From Chloroflexota bacterium (GTDB taxonomy: Bacteria; Chloroflexota; Anaerolineae; Promineifilales; Promineifilaceae): a DNA stretch of 46,718 nt. The translations under genes were made by a program, and so were the position numbers. The notes beneath the pieces were generated by a model, which had not been told where the DNA came from, did not search any database, and was given only the letters and a program-made list of their open reading frames with translations. Within the stretch, counting starts at the first letter, position 1; each line of letters begins with the position of its first letter. Where the stretch lies: contig JAGOMA010000042.1 of NCBI GenBank assembly GCA_017993775.1, positions 1 to 46,718 on the forward strand, given 5' to 3'. Below are positions 28,403 to 38,800 of the stretch, in pieces.

Positions 28403-29200
28403 TTGCGCAAACTGCTGTTTGTTTTCGTCCTGTTGTTCGCCGTTTCCATTCTTTTTGTGGAGATAAGCCGCCTGCCGGCGCGCACGGTGGCCGATTGGTT
28501 GTCGCCCTATTTTCGGCCAGGAAACGGCCGTGCCGCCGAACTGCCCGCCAACCTCTTTACCCCCGAACAACAAAAACAAATCGACGACCTGCGCCGCGAC
28601 AAACAAGACGAACTGGCCCAAATCAGCCCCGGCAATTTGGAAGGGTACGCTGTGGGCGGCTTTAAGTTTCTGGACGGCATCGTTCTGTTCACCGTTGTGC
28701 TGATGGGGGCCGGGTTCATTGTGCCGCCATCTGTCATGGGGCGCATTCAGGGCATTCTCACCCTGATTTTTAGTATCTTGCTTATCCTGGCAGCCATTAT
28801 TTTTATTATGAAGGTGCTGGCAACGCTGCTGCTGATGGTTGGCTTGCTCCTGTCTATTCCCTTCGGCACCATCATCTACCTGATCCGGTACGGTAGTTTC
28901 CCCAAGGGGCAAACCCTGGCCGTTCTCAGCCTGCTCATGCTGCTGAAGCTGCTTCTCTCCGGGGCGCTCATCGCCACACACCAGCGGTACGTAGAAAACA
29001 AGGGATTGGTGCTGCTGCTGCTCACCACCATCCTCGTGAACCTGATTATCAGCTTTATTTTTGCCTTGCTGCCGGGAATTTTGGCCAGCATTGTGGATGC
29101 TGCCGCCGCGATTATAGCGGCCATCGTGGGTATCATTTGGGCCATTATTTTGCTGATTGGGGCGATTATCGCCATCATCATGGCGCTGAAACCGGCGTAA
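28403..29200 (+). CDS. Membrane protein of unknown function (C-terminal helix bundle)
   Basis: A 265-residue protein: an N-terminal span (residues 3-20), an external or cytosolic charged stretch (LFTPEQQKQIDDLRRDK and following) and five to seven hydrophobic segments, ending in a long Ala/Ile-rich membrane region. The likely start is TTG at 28403, with GGCGGAAG about ten bases upstream; longer frames overlap the previous gene. It ends 30 bases from the convergent CIS operon. No family is recognised. Co-transcription with the two genes upstream suggests a membrane complex. Confidence 0.75.
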   Translation: MRKLLFVFVLLFAVSILFVEISRLPARTVADWLSPYFRPGNGRAAELPANLFTPEQQKQIDDLRRDKQDELAQISPGNLEGYAVGGFKFLDGIVLFTVVLMGAGFIVPPSVMGRIQGILTLIFSILLILAAIIFIMKVLATLLLMVGLLLSIPFGTIIYLIRYGSFPKGQTLAVLSLLMLLKLLLSGALIATHQRYVENKGLVLLLLTTILVNLIISFIFALLPGILASIVDAAAAIIAAIVGIIWAIILLIGAIIAIIMALKPA

Positions 29201-29230
29201 CGGCCGTTTCCCCCAACCACATCCCCCACG

Positions 29231-29752
29231 CTACTTCAACGAAATCAAACAAATCGCCAGCGGATCCTCTTTCGCGTTGGTGCAGCCGGTGATGGTGAGA
29301 CGGCCGTTCTCATCATTTTGGTACACATCATACGCTTGCGCCGCCTGACCGGCAGCCAGGGCAATATCAGCAATTGTCAGCGCATTTTTCTGCGCCAGCT
29401 TCAGCTTCACCGACTGCCCAAACGCCAGTTGCAGGCTCAACCGGCGGGTCGAATTAGCCGCTAAAATCGTAAAATTACAGGTGGCTCCTGCCGGCATTTG
29501 CAGTTGACCATCTCCCACCAGACAGCCCAGGTCGCTGCCCGTCCCCAGGCGTATCTCCTGACTGGTCAGTTTCTTTGTCAGCCTCTGGCGCATAGCCTGA
29601 ATCCAGGGCGCATTCAGGTCCGGCACAATCGCCGGGGGCTGCACGTCTTCTCCTTGCGTGCTGCGCACCGCCACCCTTACGCTGGCCCCAAAGGCCACCA
29701 CCAGCACCACCAGCACCACCCCGACAAGAATCAACAACTTGGGATTATTCAT
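29231..29752 (-). CDS. Small single-span membrane protein at the end of the CIS operon
   Basis: A 173-residue protein. Residues 5-25 form one hydrophobic segment (LLILVGVVLVVLVVAFGASV), and the rest is predicted outside the membrane. It has four Cys residues, in DLGCLVGDG, GATCNFTIL, ITGCTN and AICLIS, spaced so that two disulfides are possible. I do not recognise a family. It starts 25 bases after the stop of the giant LamG protein and is the last gene of the CIS set. A role in anchoring or export of the injection apparatus is a guess from position. Confidence 0.75.
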   Translation of the reverse strand: MNNPKLLILVGVVLVVLVVAFGASVRVAVRSTQGEDVQPPAIVPDLNAPWIQAMRQRLTKKLTSQEIRLGTGSDLGCLVGDGQLQMPAGATCNFTILAANSTRRLSLQLAFGQSVKLKLAQKNALTIADIALAAGQAAQAYDVYQNDENGRLTITGCTNAKEDPLAICLISLK

Positions 29753-29777
29753 GGTGTTGGCAAACCCCAGGCCGCCG

Positions 29778-32700
29778 TCAAGGCGTAACCTCTCCCTCTG
29801 GTAAGGCCATTTGGCCCAGCTGGCTGGCGGTTGTTGGCACGGCCGTTGCCGGCGTTACCAACATCCCGGCGCTCCTGTTAGCCAGGCCAAAGTTAGCCTC
29901 TACCCACGCCGGTCCGGCAACTGGCAAATGGAACCTGTCGTTGGCGTTGTCCTGTGTGCCGGGCGTGTTGATTCGTAAGTTGCAGCTCTGGCGCAGGGTA
30001 CAAGCCCCGGCCGTTTTTTGCCGCCCCGGCCCGTCATCCAGCGGCCAGTAAGCCGCCTCGTCAAAAAATTCGCCAGGACGGGTTAGCCAGCGCGGAACCT
30101 CGGCTTCGCCCAAAGCCCGTTCCCAGATGCGAATGTCATCCAGGCGTCCCTTGAAGTGGTACCGCTCGTCGTCGGGGCATAGACCGCCCACATAAACGCT
30201 GCTCACACAGCCTGTCGGGTTGAAATTGACCCGGCTGGTCAGTATTTGGGAATCGTTTTTCACGTCGGCTCCGTCCCGGTAAAGCTTTAACTGCACCTCG
30301 CCGCTTGCCGTGATCGTAATGACGCCGGTGTAATGAATCCACTGGTTGGTGGGTATAGGCCGCCTGTCGGGCAGTTCTACCCATGCGCCGCCCGTCGCCT
30401 CGCCTTGGCGGGCCACAACCGCCACATACCCGCGCTGGTCAATAACCAACCCGGCCCACAGGCCGATTGTCGGCGCGGAAGGTGTGATCGGGGTGGTGGC
30501 GGTGATGGTTGTAGGTGTAGTTGTGGTGAGTGTGGTTGTGCCGGAAATAACGGCCGTTCCCACTGTTCCTCCCGTCGTAGGCGCGGTTCCGGTTGTTCCG
30601 CCACTGACCGTGGGTTGGTTGGCGGTTGTTAGACCAGTCCCGGTGGCGCCGCCGGTTGGGGCGCTGCCCGTGGTGGGGGCGACGGCCGTTCCCCCATTCG
30701 TTATGGTGTTGGTCGTCGTGATGCCGCTTGTAGGAACCTGGGTTTGTGCGGGTTGATTGGGACCTGCGGGGACAAGCGCCAGACCTTGTTCGGCCTGGAT
30801 CAGGCTTTGAACGGCCGTTTTCGCATCTTTCAGCGCGTCGCGGAAAGCAGTAGTCAGGGCCCCAAGCGGATCAGTTTCCGCCGAAGCAGCGGCTTGTTCC
30901 ACCAGGGCGTTCACCGTTGTGCCCAATCCGGCTTCGGTCGCCGGGTTGAATTGCAGCAGCGCCAGCAGCCGCTCGTCCAGGGTTTGCAGGCGGTCGCGGG
31001 TTGCTCCCTTCGCTTGCAAGGCAGCCTGCGAACCAATTCCCGCATCGATTTCGGCGTCTAGCCAGCCATTCATATAGCTGGACCAAAAATACAACTGGAC
31101 GCGCGGCCACCGCAGCGCGTCGGCTAATGCCTGGTCTACCTGCTGCTGAATGTTGGCCTGGAGCCGCGTGCGCTGCCCCTCGTCACGAATCAGCGATTCG
31201 ATATTCATGCGTCGTGCAGCCTGGACTGTTTGTTCGGCAATGGCCTGGGCCACAGCGCGCGCCAAACCTTCGGCAATTTCCGGTGGAATAAGCGGTTCTT
31301 CTTCGCTGCGCTGCTTCTGCTGCGCATCGGCCAATTCCTGACGAGCGGTATTCACCTCGGCGTCCAGCGAGTCCAGATACGCTTTGATATTGCCCACAAT
31401 CTGGTTGCGCAGGGCCACATTGCCCCGGGCATTGCGCAGCACATCGCGCGAGGCCAGGGCCGCGTCTAGTTTGGCCTGGGCCATGTCAACGTTGAAATCC
31501 ACTTCTCGCTTAAGCTGCTGCCGGGCGCCCATGAGCGCCGCCTGGTACACGGCGTCGTACATGCTGATTTGCGGACTTTGCGTGCCCAAAATGAAATCGA
31601 GGAAGGGGCCAATCCAGCGCTCCAGATTGTTTTGGCGGGCGGCATCTAGTCCGGCCACAAACCCGGCGCGAACGGCGTCTTGCAGGTGAGTGTCCAGGTT
31701 GTCCAGAATGGCTTCCCGCGATTGGATGTCGTTCATGATGGTTATGAGATTTTGCAGGTATTGCTGCCGGGCGAGCGTCAGGGCGGCTTCGGCGTCGGCC
31801 AGTCGTTGGCGAGCGGCGGGCACATCTGCCTGGGGGGCGTTGGCCAGGGCTGTGCGGGCGGCGTCAACTTCAGCCTGGCGTTGGGTGACTTCGGCCTGGG
31901 CCTGGGCGGCTTCTTGCTGGGCCTGGGTGGCTTGCGCATCGCCGGCTTGGGCCTGGGCCAGGTTGTTTTCGGCCTCTTGCACGGCCGTTTGCGCTTCCCG
32001 CACCGCCGCCAGATTCGCTTCGGCCGTTTGCACGTCTACCAGGGCCAACAGGGCCTGGTGTAATTGCCCGGCCTTTGGCCCGGAAAATGTATTCGTCAAT
32101 TCGCCAGCCTGAGCCTGGAGGGCGCGGAGCGTGTCGTCCAATTCCCGCTGCAAAGCCGGTTCCAGACCGATCAGGGCGGCATCCAGGTCGGCCTGGGCCT
32201 GTCCTACGGCTGCGGCGGCCGTTTCCAGCGCCTCAGAAAAACCGGAATTGGTCAGCGCCCCATCGGTCGGAACGGCCGTGCCCACTTCAGAAGTCCAGAC
32301 GCGGGTCAGATTTTCTTCTGCCGCTGCAAGGTTGTCCAGTCGAGTCAGGGCGCGGGCAATAGGCAGTGTAAATTGGTATGCGGAGATCACTGCCTGCTGG
32401 CGGTCGCGCAGGGCGCCGATTGGCCTGCTGGTGGGGAGGGAAGAATCTGTGTAGACTGCCTGTCCTAGCGCCAGAATGGACTGCTCCAGGTTGTAGGCGT
32501 CTTCGATGCGTTTGGCCGTGAGCAGGCCAAAATCCGGCGTCGCAGCGCCCACAGCGCCCACAGCGCCGTCAACCGCTGTATTGGAAAGCCATTGGTTACG
32601 GGCTTGCAGGTAAGGAGCGTACAAGGCTTCCAGGGTATCTGTCCCGGTGATGACTCGCTGCAAGGCCGCCGGATCAACTTCATTCAGGCCCAAGATGCTG

Positions 32701-35150
32701 TAGACCAGAATTTCCGATTGGTCAACGTCGGCGGGGGGGCTGGACGCGCCAACTAGAACGAGCAGGGAATCGAATAATTGTTGGCGGGCGGTCTGGGTGG
32801 CGGACAGCGCTTCGCCGGCGGTGATGTCGATGGCGTTGGCTTGCTGCAGAGCGGCAATGAGTTGGGTCTGGGCAATATCGACGGTGTTGCTAACCGGGGT
32901 GAGGCTGGCGACGGTGGGGGAAAGAACGGGTGTGGGGGGAACGGCCGTTCCCCCAGGCGCGGCCTGCCCTACCAGCCATTGTTCCTCGGTGGGAATGTCG
33001 GTCACATAGACCCAGGCGGCAAAGGTCATGGCGTAGGATTGGCCGGGCGCGAGTGGTTGGGTGGGCAGAGCCATATCGGCTACGGACGCTTCGTCGTTGA
33101 TGCCGTCGAATTGTAAGGTAGTGCCAAAACGGGGCGGTGAAATTTGCCAGCTTGCGCCATAGCGACGGCCGTTCTGGGTTTGCGCCTGGCTGTTGTCGGC
33201 CAGCAGTGTTGAGAGCCTATCAACCAATACCTTGGTCTCCCGGTTGGGATCGGGTTCCAGCGGCCAATAGCCGATGAGCGTTTTTTCTTGCTGCAGATCG
33301 GTGGGGGTGAGGCGGTAGTTCATGTCGTCCTGGATGACTCCGGCGGCCCGAGCTTCGCGCCATAACAGCACGTCGCTGAGACGGCCGTAATAAAAGTCGG
33401 AGGCCACCGGGCCGTTGGCGCTGGTGTCCCAATCCATGCCCAGAACCCAGGGGCGTGTGGGCAAACTGCTGTCTAACGCCTGGTTGACCTGCACCGGATC
33501 GCCTTGCTGCTGCCCGTTGATGAAAACGGCGATTTCCGACAGGGAACTGCCTATTTTTTTGATCACGACGGCCAGGTGCTGCCGCCGTGTGTTTTGGATG
33601 CCTTTGATGGTGGCGCGGGTGTCGCGCAGGTTTACGTGCAGCCCATCTTCGTAATAACCGATCAGCAAGACGTTACGGCCGTCCAGTTCGTGCAGGCCGA
33701 TAAAATTCTGGCCGTCGTCGGTGGCATACGGATGAATCCACATCTCCACGGTTAACGATTCCGGCGCGCCGGTGACGCCTAATTCGGCGTAATCGGTCAG
33801 GCCGTTGAACAATAATGCGGTTTCCACAACCGGCGTTTGGGCGCTGGTTTGGGCAGCTTCATGCCCCGTTTCATCCACCAGACTGATGGTGTGCAGCGGC
33901 ACTTTGTCGCCTACTTCGGTAGGGACCAAATCGAACGAAACTTTCTCTACCTGAATCACGCCATCGGCGTTTTCAAACTGATTCAGGCGGCAGGCGATTT
34001 CAAAATAGGTTTGGTAGGCGCACGCTTTGCCGGGCGGGCTATTGACATAACGCATTCCTTGTGGCAGCCGGTAAATCACAGTGTAGGTGTGTGGTTGGGT
34101 GCGGGTCAGGACGCTGGTGTCGGTAATGAGGGTGGTTGTGTCCAGGCTGTCCAGATCGACTGTGGGCGAGATGGTGTTGTCCCAGGCCAGGATGTTAACG
34201 GTGAATGGCTCGTCGACGGCGACCAGCCCGGTTGAGGCGTCGACGACGACCGAGATGCCCGAACCTGGGGAAACGGCCGTTTCGGCCACAGACGGCCGTC
34301 CCACGCTTGGCCGCCTCTCGGTAGACGTTACCGTTATCACCTTTGTATTGGTGATCGTAGTTACCCCAGGCGCAGGAATGGCGCGCAGGGTGACGGTTGT
34401 GGTTTGTTGAGCGCCCAACGCTCCCAAATTGCACCAGATAACCTCTTCTTCTTCCTCGCAGCGGCGGAAGGTCGAATCTGGCACAGTTGCTGTGGCATCC
34501 AACAAACTGTCCGGCAAACGGTACTCGAGCAGTACGTTGGTTACTGTGGTGGAGCGGGTATTGCGGATGGTAATGGTGTAAGGCGCGGCTTCCCCAATCG
34601 TCACAGTGTCCGGCGCATCAATATTGACCGCCAAAGTCACCTGCGACAGGTAATACAACACTCCGCCGACAATCAGCGCGACCAGCAAAATTAGTAGAAT
34701 GAGCGTCGTCGCCACGAAAACGCCCGGGCGCGGTTCTTTGCCTGTAATTCTGATGGTAAACACGTCCGACTCGTCAAACTGCTCGTCGGGGTTGTCTACG
34801 CCTAAAATACGCAGCCGGAACTGGTAATCGCCTAATTGGACTGTCTCTTCATCCGGCAGATTGACGGTGACCGTGACATTGCGGAATCCGGTATTATCAA
34901 ACGCCTGCTCACGATCCCCGGCCAGACTCAACCAGCGACTCCAGCGTGTGGATGGCAGCGGCTGACCAGTCACTTCGCTGAGCGGACCTTGGATGAGGAT
35001 AATTTGGGCGTCTATTCGTGCCGGGCCGTTGGCCTGCCGAGTGATGTTAAATGGAATTCGGACCGTGTCCGAATTATCGCTGGTGATGGAGATGGTGTTG
35101 CCAGGTATTTCCGAGTTAATGAAAAACCCAATTGTTTTTTCGTCACTCAT
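29778..35150 (-). CDS. Giant membrane-anchored LamG protein of the CIS locus
   Basis: A 1790-residue protein. Residues 1-138 are a cytoplasmic beta-rich domain. One span at about 141-166 (FVATTLILLILLVALIVGGV) carries the rest across the membrane. DUF11/CARDB-like Ig domains follow (about 170-430). A first LamG-like domain is at 445-640 (ALLFNGLTDYAELGV). A second begins at about 677 (TLQFDGINDEASV) and appears to resume at about 1557 (GLWAGLVIDQRGYVAVVARQ), ending FKGRLDDIRIWERALGEAEV. About 820 residues lie between, mostly Ala/Gln-rich helices flanked by Pro/Thr/Gly linkers. The ATG at 35150 with AAGGA upstream is preferred to the GTG at 35156. It follows tail protein I by 18 bases and may be a fibre, receptor-binding arm or membrane tether. 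Confidence 0.85.
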   Translation of the reverse strand: MSDEKTIGFFINSEIPGNTISITSDNSDTVRIPFNITRQANGPARIDAQIILIQGPLSEVTGQPLPSTRWSRWLSLAGDREQAFDNTGFRNVTVTVNLPDEETVQLGDYQFRLRILGVDNPDEQFDESDVFTIRITGKEPRPGVFVATTLILLILLVALIVGGVLYYLSQVTLAVNIDAPDTVTIGEAAPYTITIRNTRSTTVTNVLLEYRLPDSLLDATATVPDSTFRRCEEEEEVIWCNLGALGAQQTTTVTLRAIPAPGVTTITNTKVITVTSTERRPSVGRPSVAETAVSPGSGISVVVDASTGLVAVDEPFTVNILAWDNTISPTVDLDSLDTTTLITDTSVLTRTQPHTYTVIYRLPQGMRYVNSPPGKACAYQTYFEIACRLNQFENADGVIQVEKVSFDLVPTEVGDKVPLHTISLVDETGHEAAQTSAQTPVVETALLFNGLTDYAELGVTGAPESLTVEMWIHPYATDDGQNFIGLHELDGRNVLLIGYYEDGLHVNLRDTRATIKGIQNTRRQHLAVVIKKIGSSLSEIAVFINGQQQGDPVQVNQALDSSLPTRPWVLGMDWDTSANGPVASDFYYGRLSDVLLWREARAAGVIQDDMNYRLTPTDLQQEKTLIGYWPLEPDPNRETKVLVDRLSTLLADNSQAQTQNGRRYGASWQISPPRFGTTLQFDGINDEASVADMALPTQPLAPGQSYAMTFAAWVYVTDIPTEEQWLVGQAAPGGTAVPPTPVLSPTVASLTPVSNTVDIAQTQLIAALQQANAIDITAGEALSATQTARQQLFDSLLVLVGASSPPADVDQSEILVYSILGLNEVDPAALQRVITGTDTLEALYAPYLQARNQWLSNTAVDGAVGAVGAATPDFGLLTAKRIEDAYNLEQSILALGQAVYTDSSLPTSRPIGALRDRQQAVISAYQFTLPIARALTRLDNLAAAEENLTRVWTSEVGTAVPTDGALTNSGFSEALETAAAAVGQAQADLDAALIGLEPALQRELDDTLRALQAQAGELTNTFSGPKAGQLHQALLALVDVQTAEANLAAVREAQTAVQEAENNLAQAQAGDAQATQAQQEAAQAQAEVTQRQAEVDAARTALANAPQADVPAARQRLADAEAALTLARQQYLQNLITIMNDIQSREAILDNLDTHLQDAVRAGFVAGLDAARQNNLERWIGPFLDFILGTQSPQISMYDAVYQAALMGARQQLKREVDFNVDMAQAKLDAALASRDVLRNARGNVALRNQIVGNIKAYLDSLDAEVNTARQELADAQQKQRSEEEPLIPPEIAEGLARAVAQAIAEQTVQAARRMNIESLIRDEGQRTRLQANIQQQVDQALADALRWPRVQLYFWSSYMNGWLDAEIDAGIGSQAALQAKGATRDRLQTLDERLLALLQFNPATEAGLGTTVNALVEQAAASAETDPLGALTTAFRDALKDAKTAVQSLIQAEQGLALVPAGPNQPAQTQVPTSGITTTNTITNGGTAVAPTTGSAPTGGATGTGLTTANQPTVSGGTTGTAPTTGGTVGTAVISGTTTLTTTTPTTITATTPITPSAPTIGLWAGLVIDQRGYVAVVARQGEATGGAWVELPDRRPIPTNQWIHYTGVITITASGEVQLKLYRDGADVKNDSQILTSRVNFNPTGCVSSVYVGGLCPDDERYHFKGRLDDIRIWERALGEAEVPRWLTRPGEFFDEAAYWPLDDGPGRQKTAGACTLRQSCNLRINTPGTQDNANDRFHLPVAGPAWVEANFGLANRSAGMLVTPATAVPTTASQLGQMALPEGEVTP

Positions 35151-35168
35151 GGTCACGTCCTTAGGTCT

Positions 35169-35798
35169 TTAGGCGCCTGAAAATCCACAGTTCTCATGAT
35201 CTTGGCCGGCAAGCGCCAGGCAATGTGTGAGATAGGCGGGTTTCTGGAATTCAATGATGCGGCGAATAAAAGGAAGGTGGGGTACGGCCGTTTCCGGATA
35301 AATCACGCAAATATGAAATGGCGTATCTTCTCTCTCGAGCACTTCGAAACCGGTTAGACCCGTAGCCACTTCCAAAAAACGAACCAGACCTTCATCTGTG
35401 CTGCGCTGTTGGGCCAGCGGAATGGCCTCGGCTACAAGCGCCCGCAAGCGATGCAGGCCGGTGGGGAAATTTTGCCGCACCAGGGCTGGCCAATCCGCCT
35501 GCTGCTGCCACACCAAACCCGGCGGCTGATCAGGCACAAGCAACGCCTCCAGGTCCACCCAATAAGCCAGAAACACCAGGAAATCCAGCCGCGCCCGGTC
35601 CGGTTCAAAGAAGGAATCAATGGCAGTCAGCGTCGTTTCCACGCCCAGCGTCAGGCGAGCCATCACACTCAGGAGCGCGCTCAGGGCATCGCGGCCATCT
35701 GGAGCCAGCGTGCGCTGGAAAATAACAGGCAGCAAACGGCCGATTGTTTCTGCCTTGGCCGCTAATTGGGCGTCCGTGAACTGGTTTGTTTCACTCAC
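35169..35798 (-). CDS. Phage tail protein I-like baseplate protein (Pvc12/Afp12-type position)
   Basis: A 209-residue protein of the phage-tail protein I/TIGR02242 type. Recognisable parts are RLLPVIFQRTL near the N-terminus, DFLVFLAYWVDLEALL and a C-terminal segment FIRRIIEFQKPAYLTHCLAL, where tail protein I members typically end by describing residues that reach back to a neighbouring domain. It is expected to close the baseplate wedge in the contractile injection system. The start is a GTG at 35798, with GGAGAAAC upstream, 24 bases after the baseplate J stop. Confidence 0.82.
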   Translation of the reverse strand: MSETNQFTDAQLAAKAETIGRLLPVIFQRTLAPDGRDALSALLSVMARLTLGVETTLTAIDSFFEPDRARLDFLVFLAYWVDLEALLVPDQPPGLVWQQQADWPALVRQNFPTGLHRLRALVAEAIPLAQQRSTDEGLVRFLEVATGLTGFEVLEREDTPFHICVIYPETAVPHLPFIRRIIEFQKPAYLTHCLALAGQDHENCGFSGA

Positions 35799-35822
35799 CG
35801 GCTGTGTTTCTCCATTGCCCGC

Positions 35823-38800
35823 TCATTCGTCTCCTGGCTGTGCCTCATGGACCGTATGAATACCGGAGACAAATAACCAGTCATAAGGGATGGTTATCTT
35901 ATCCATGCCAGAGACTTTACTACTCTCGATGTAGGTATCGGTGAACCTGGTAGCGCCCTCTTTGCCAGCGCCGTCGCTCACAGACGTTCGGCGCAAAATG
36001 CCATTGTTGCCGCTGGTCATCAACACTTTTCCGCTGACGGCGATAGTCCACAACGGTTCATAGGGGCGGAAGATTTGCTGGGCCACCGATTCCACGTCGC
36101 TGGTAGGCGATTCCACAAAATTCGGCGCGTAATCCGGCCGTTGGTCATCCAACGAGCGCATGAACGGGTCGAACACAATCGGGTCCAGGGCTGTGCTGGA
36201 TACCCAGCGCGCGCCTTCCTGGCGCAGGTTCAATTTCACGACCCCGTTCCATTCAGTGGCCGCGTATACCCATCCACCATCAAACGTTAGCGCCCGGCAG
36301 CTCCCACCACGCCAACTTTCCGGCGATATCAATTTGCCCGAGGGTTGACCAAGCTGCCAGCAATAGCACCCTTTTGCCACTTTGCCTTCGGCCATTAAGC
36401 CGGCCCACAAGTAGCTGCGCGGATCTTCTTGTTGGGCAGCCAAATGGCGCACATCTTCACCATCCAGCTCCACGATGCGCCGGAAATGGCTGTCGGCGCG
36501 TCTCGCGGAGAGCGGAATAGGCGGTGTAGAGGGCCTGTTGTCCGGCGACATTTCGGCGTTGAGGGTGGTTGGGGGTGGTTCGGTCAGCTTATCCCAATCT
36601 GGCGCAAGCGGCATCAGGTCGGTAATCTCCGCCAGGGTTAATTCCGGCGCGACATCCGGCAGCAAATCCGCGCCATCGCTGATAAAAACGCCGCCACGGC
36701 TTTTAAGGGCTGCCGCCACCCGCGATTGACCGCGCTGCCCTTTGAGAACTACCAGCGAATAAATGGCTGCTTTGATGTTGTTGGGGTTGATGGGAACCAG
36801 CGAGGGCACATCTAGTTTGGGCGGCTTTTGCCGCTGATGGCTCAGGTTAAATTCGTACAATCCCTGGTCTGTCGCCAGGAGTAGAATGGTCAGGTTGGCC
36901 CGCAGCAGCCAGCCAATATCTTCAATGCCATAGTTAAAATCCGTGACTTTGGTAACTGTTTCGCCGCAATCGGTAGAGATGTAGACCCTGGCTTTCACCG
37001 GGCTGTCTGGCTCATCTACGCGCGTTACCAGCGCCAGCAAGCCATCGTAATCGGGATTTGGCTCGATGGCCCATACGGTCTCGCCTGAGAATGTCCACAT
37101 CAGTTCCCAGCCGGTCCCATCGTTGGTTGAGCGGTAGAGGTTGTTCTGGCTGCCGGCGTACCAGGTGCCCGCTTTGTACCAATCGGGTGTGAGGGCGCGC
37201 ACGTGCCGGTTGGGGGCGGCAGCGTGCAGCGTGACGTTGGTAACTTTGGTCACACCGGGGGTCTGGGTAATGGCTTTTACGACGTTGTCTACGGTGAGCG
37301 GTCGTCTGAAGGGCCAGCCGGTGTCTTCTTCGGTCATGTCGGCGGTGTCGGGATTGTTGTATGGGTTGATGAATTGAGCCAGGCGGTTGGTTACGGCCGT
37401 TTTCACCACCGAGGTAGCATCCGCCTGTTCATCAATCACCACGGCCGCCGTCACCGAGACTTCTTTATAGCCAACCCACTTTAGTTCGTGGCTGGTTCCC
37501 AGAGCCTGGCTGCGGTTCAAGGCGGCTTCTACGGCCGTCAGGTCAAATGTCTGGATCAATCGGGTCAGCTCTTTCAGGCTCACATGGCGCAAGGGCTGCC
37601 CTGGTGTTTGCCCATCAGGCGTCTCCGCTGCCGCCGCCAATCCCGAAGACAGCGCCGGAACCAGCAAGACCTGCACGGTTCCCGGTTCGGCATAGGTCCA
37701 TTCCTTGCGTTTGGTCAGGGCGTTTACGCGAGCCAGGCCATCCGAGGCAGACTTGACAATGCGTTCATAATCACGGGTGGTAACAGCCTGATCCTGGGCG
37801 TAGATGGCTTGCGGCCCGCGCAGCAGACCATTGCGCAGCGTTTCCGCCTCGCGGCCGCCGCTGGCGCGCTCCGGGTTGGTGACGGTCAGAAAGTAACTGG
37901 CGGTCTGGGGCGTGTTGGATTCCTGGCTGTCTGCGGTTTGGGTTATGAGCTGGATATGGTCCAGAACAAGGTTGAGCGATTCGGCCAATACGTTGCCCGC
38001 CGTGCCGCCGCCATAGGCGTAGGAGACGTAGAGGCAACGGCCGTGTCCCGGGACGGCTGCCAGGGGTTGTGGTTCTGCGGCCAACATCTTCTGCTTACCG
38101 CTCATGGTGATCTCGCGTTGGGCGGCCGGGGCAAACTGCACGATTCCGGCCAACCGGTCCAGGGTGTAGACGGTGTCGCTGGCGCGGCTCTGGCTGAAGT
38201 CGGCAACGGCCGTCCACAAGCGGCAGCGGTGGTGGTTGATAATTCTGTCGTCAGGATCAAATTCGTCTCGGGTCGGGTCCACTTCTACCCACACTTTCGG
38301 CTCGAAATTGGGGTGAAATGGGGCGACTAACGGGGCATGGGCAAGCTGCACGGCAAGCCCTGGTTTGCCCGCGCCATAGCCGGCCAGTTCGTATTCCACC
38401 CAGTTGCAGTGGCGTGCTTCGATGGTGACGCTGGGGAGGGGGGCGTCGGGAACGGCCGTGCCCACCGGCATCGTCTTAGATTCCACCGTCACAAAGATCG
38501 GCGCATCCCCGTCATCTTTTGCCTGATCACTCGAAATGCGCGTGTCTCGGGGAATCTCCAAAAACTGCGTCGCCCCTGCCGGCGATTCGTGCGGCAGGGC
38601 AGTAAAGATCAGCTTTACCGCTGCGGCCGATGGCGGGTATAGATTGACGCCCAACAAACGCAAAAAAGCGACATACACTTTTTCAGGCAGCCGGTTCATC
38701 CGGTAAATCATCTGGTCGGTCAGGAAAGCGAAGGCTTCAATCAGCACCCGGCCCGGATCCCCTTCCGAGGCGGCGCGCCAATCGGCCTGTAGTTTGCTGT

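Noticed and set aside
28169..28981. 270-codon minus-strand open frame
   Set aside because: It is antisense to two membrane-protein genes and reads as low-complexity Gln/Asn/His sequence, typical of an antisense shadow.
37488..38330. 280-codon plus-strand open frame
   Set aside because: It lies opposite the well-supported baseplate J gene and has no recognisable domain.
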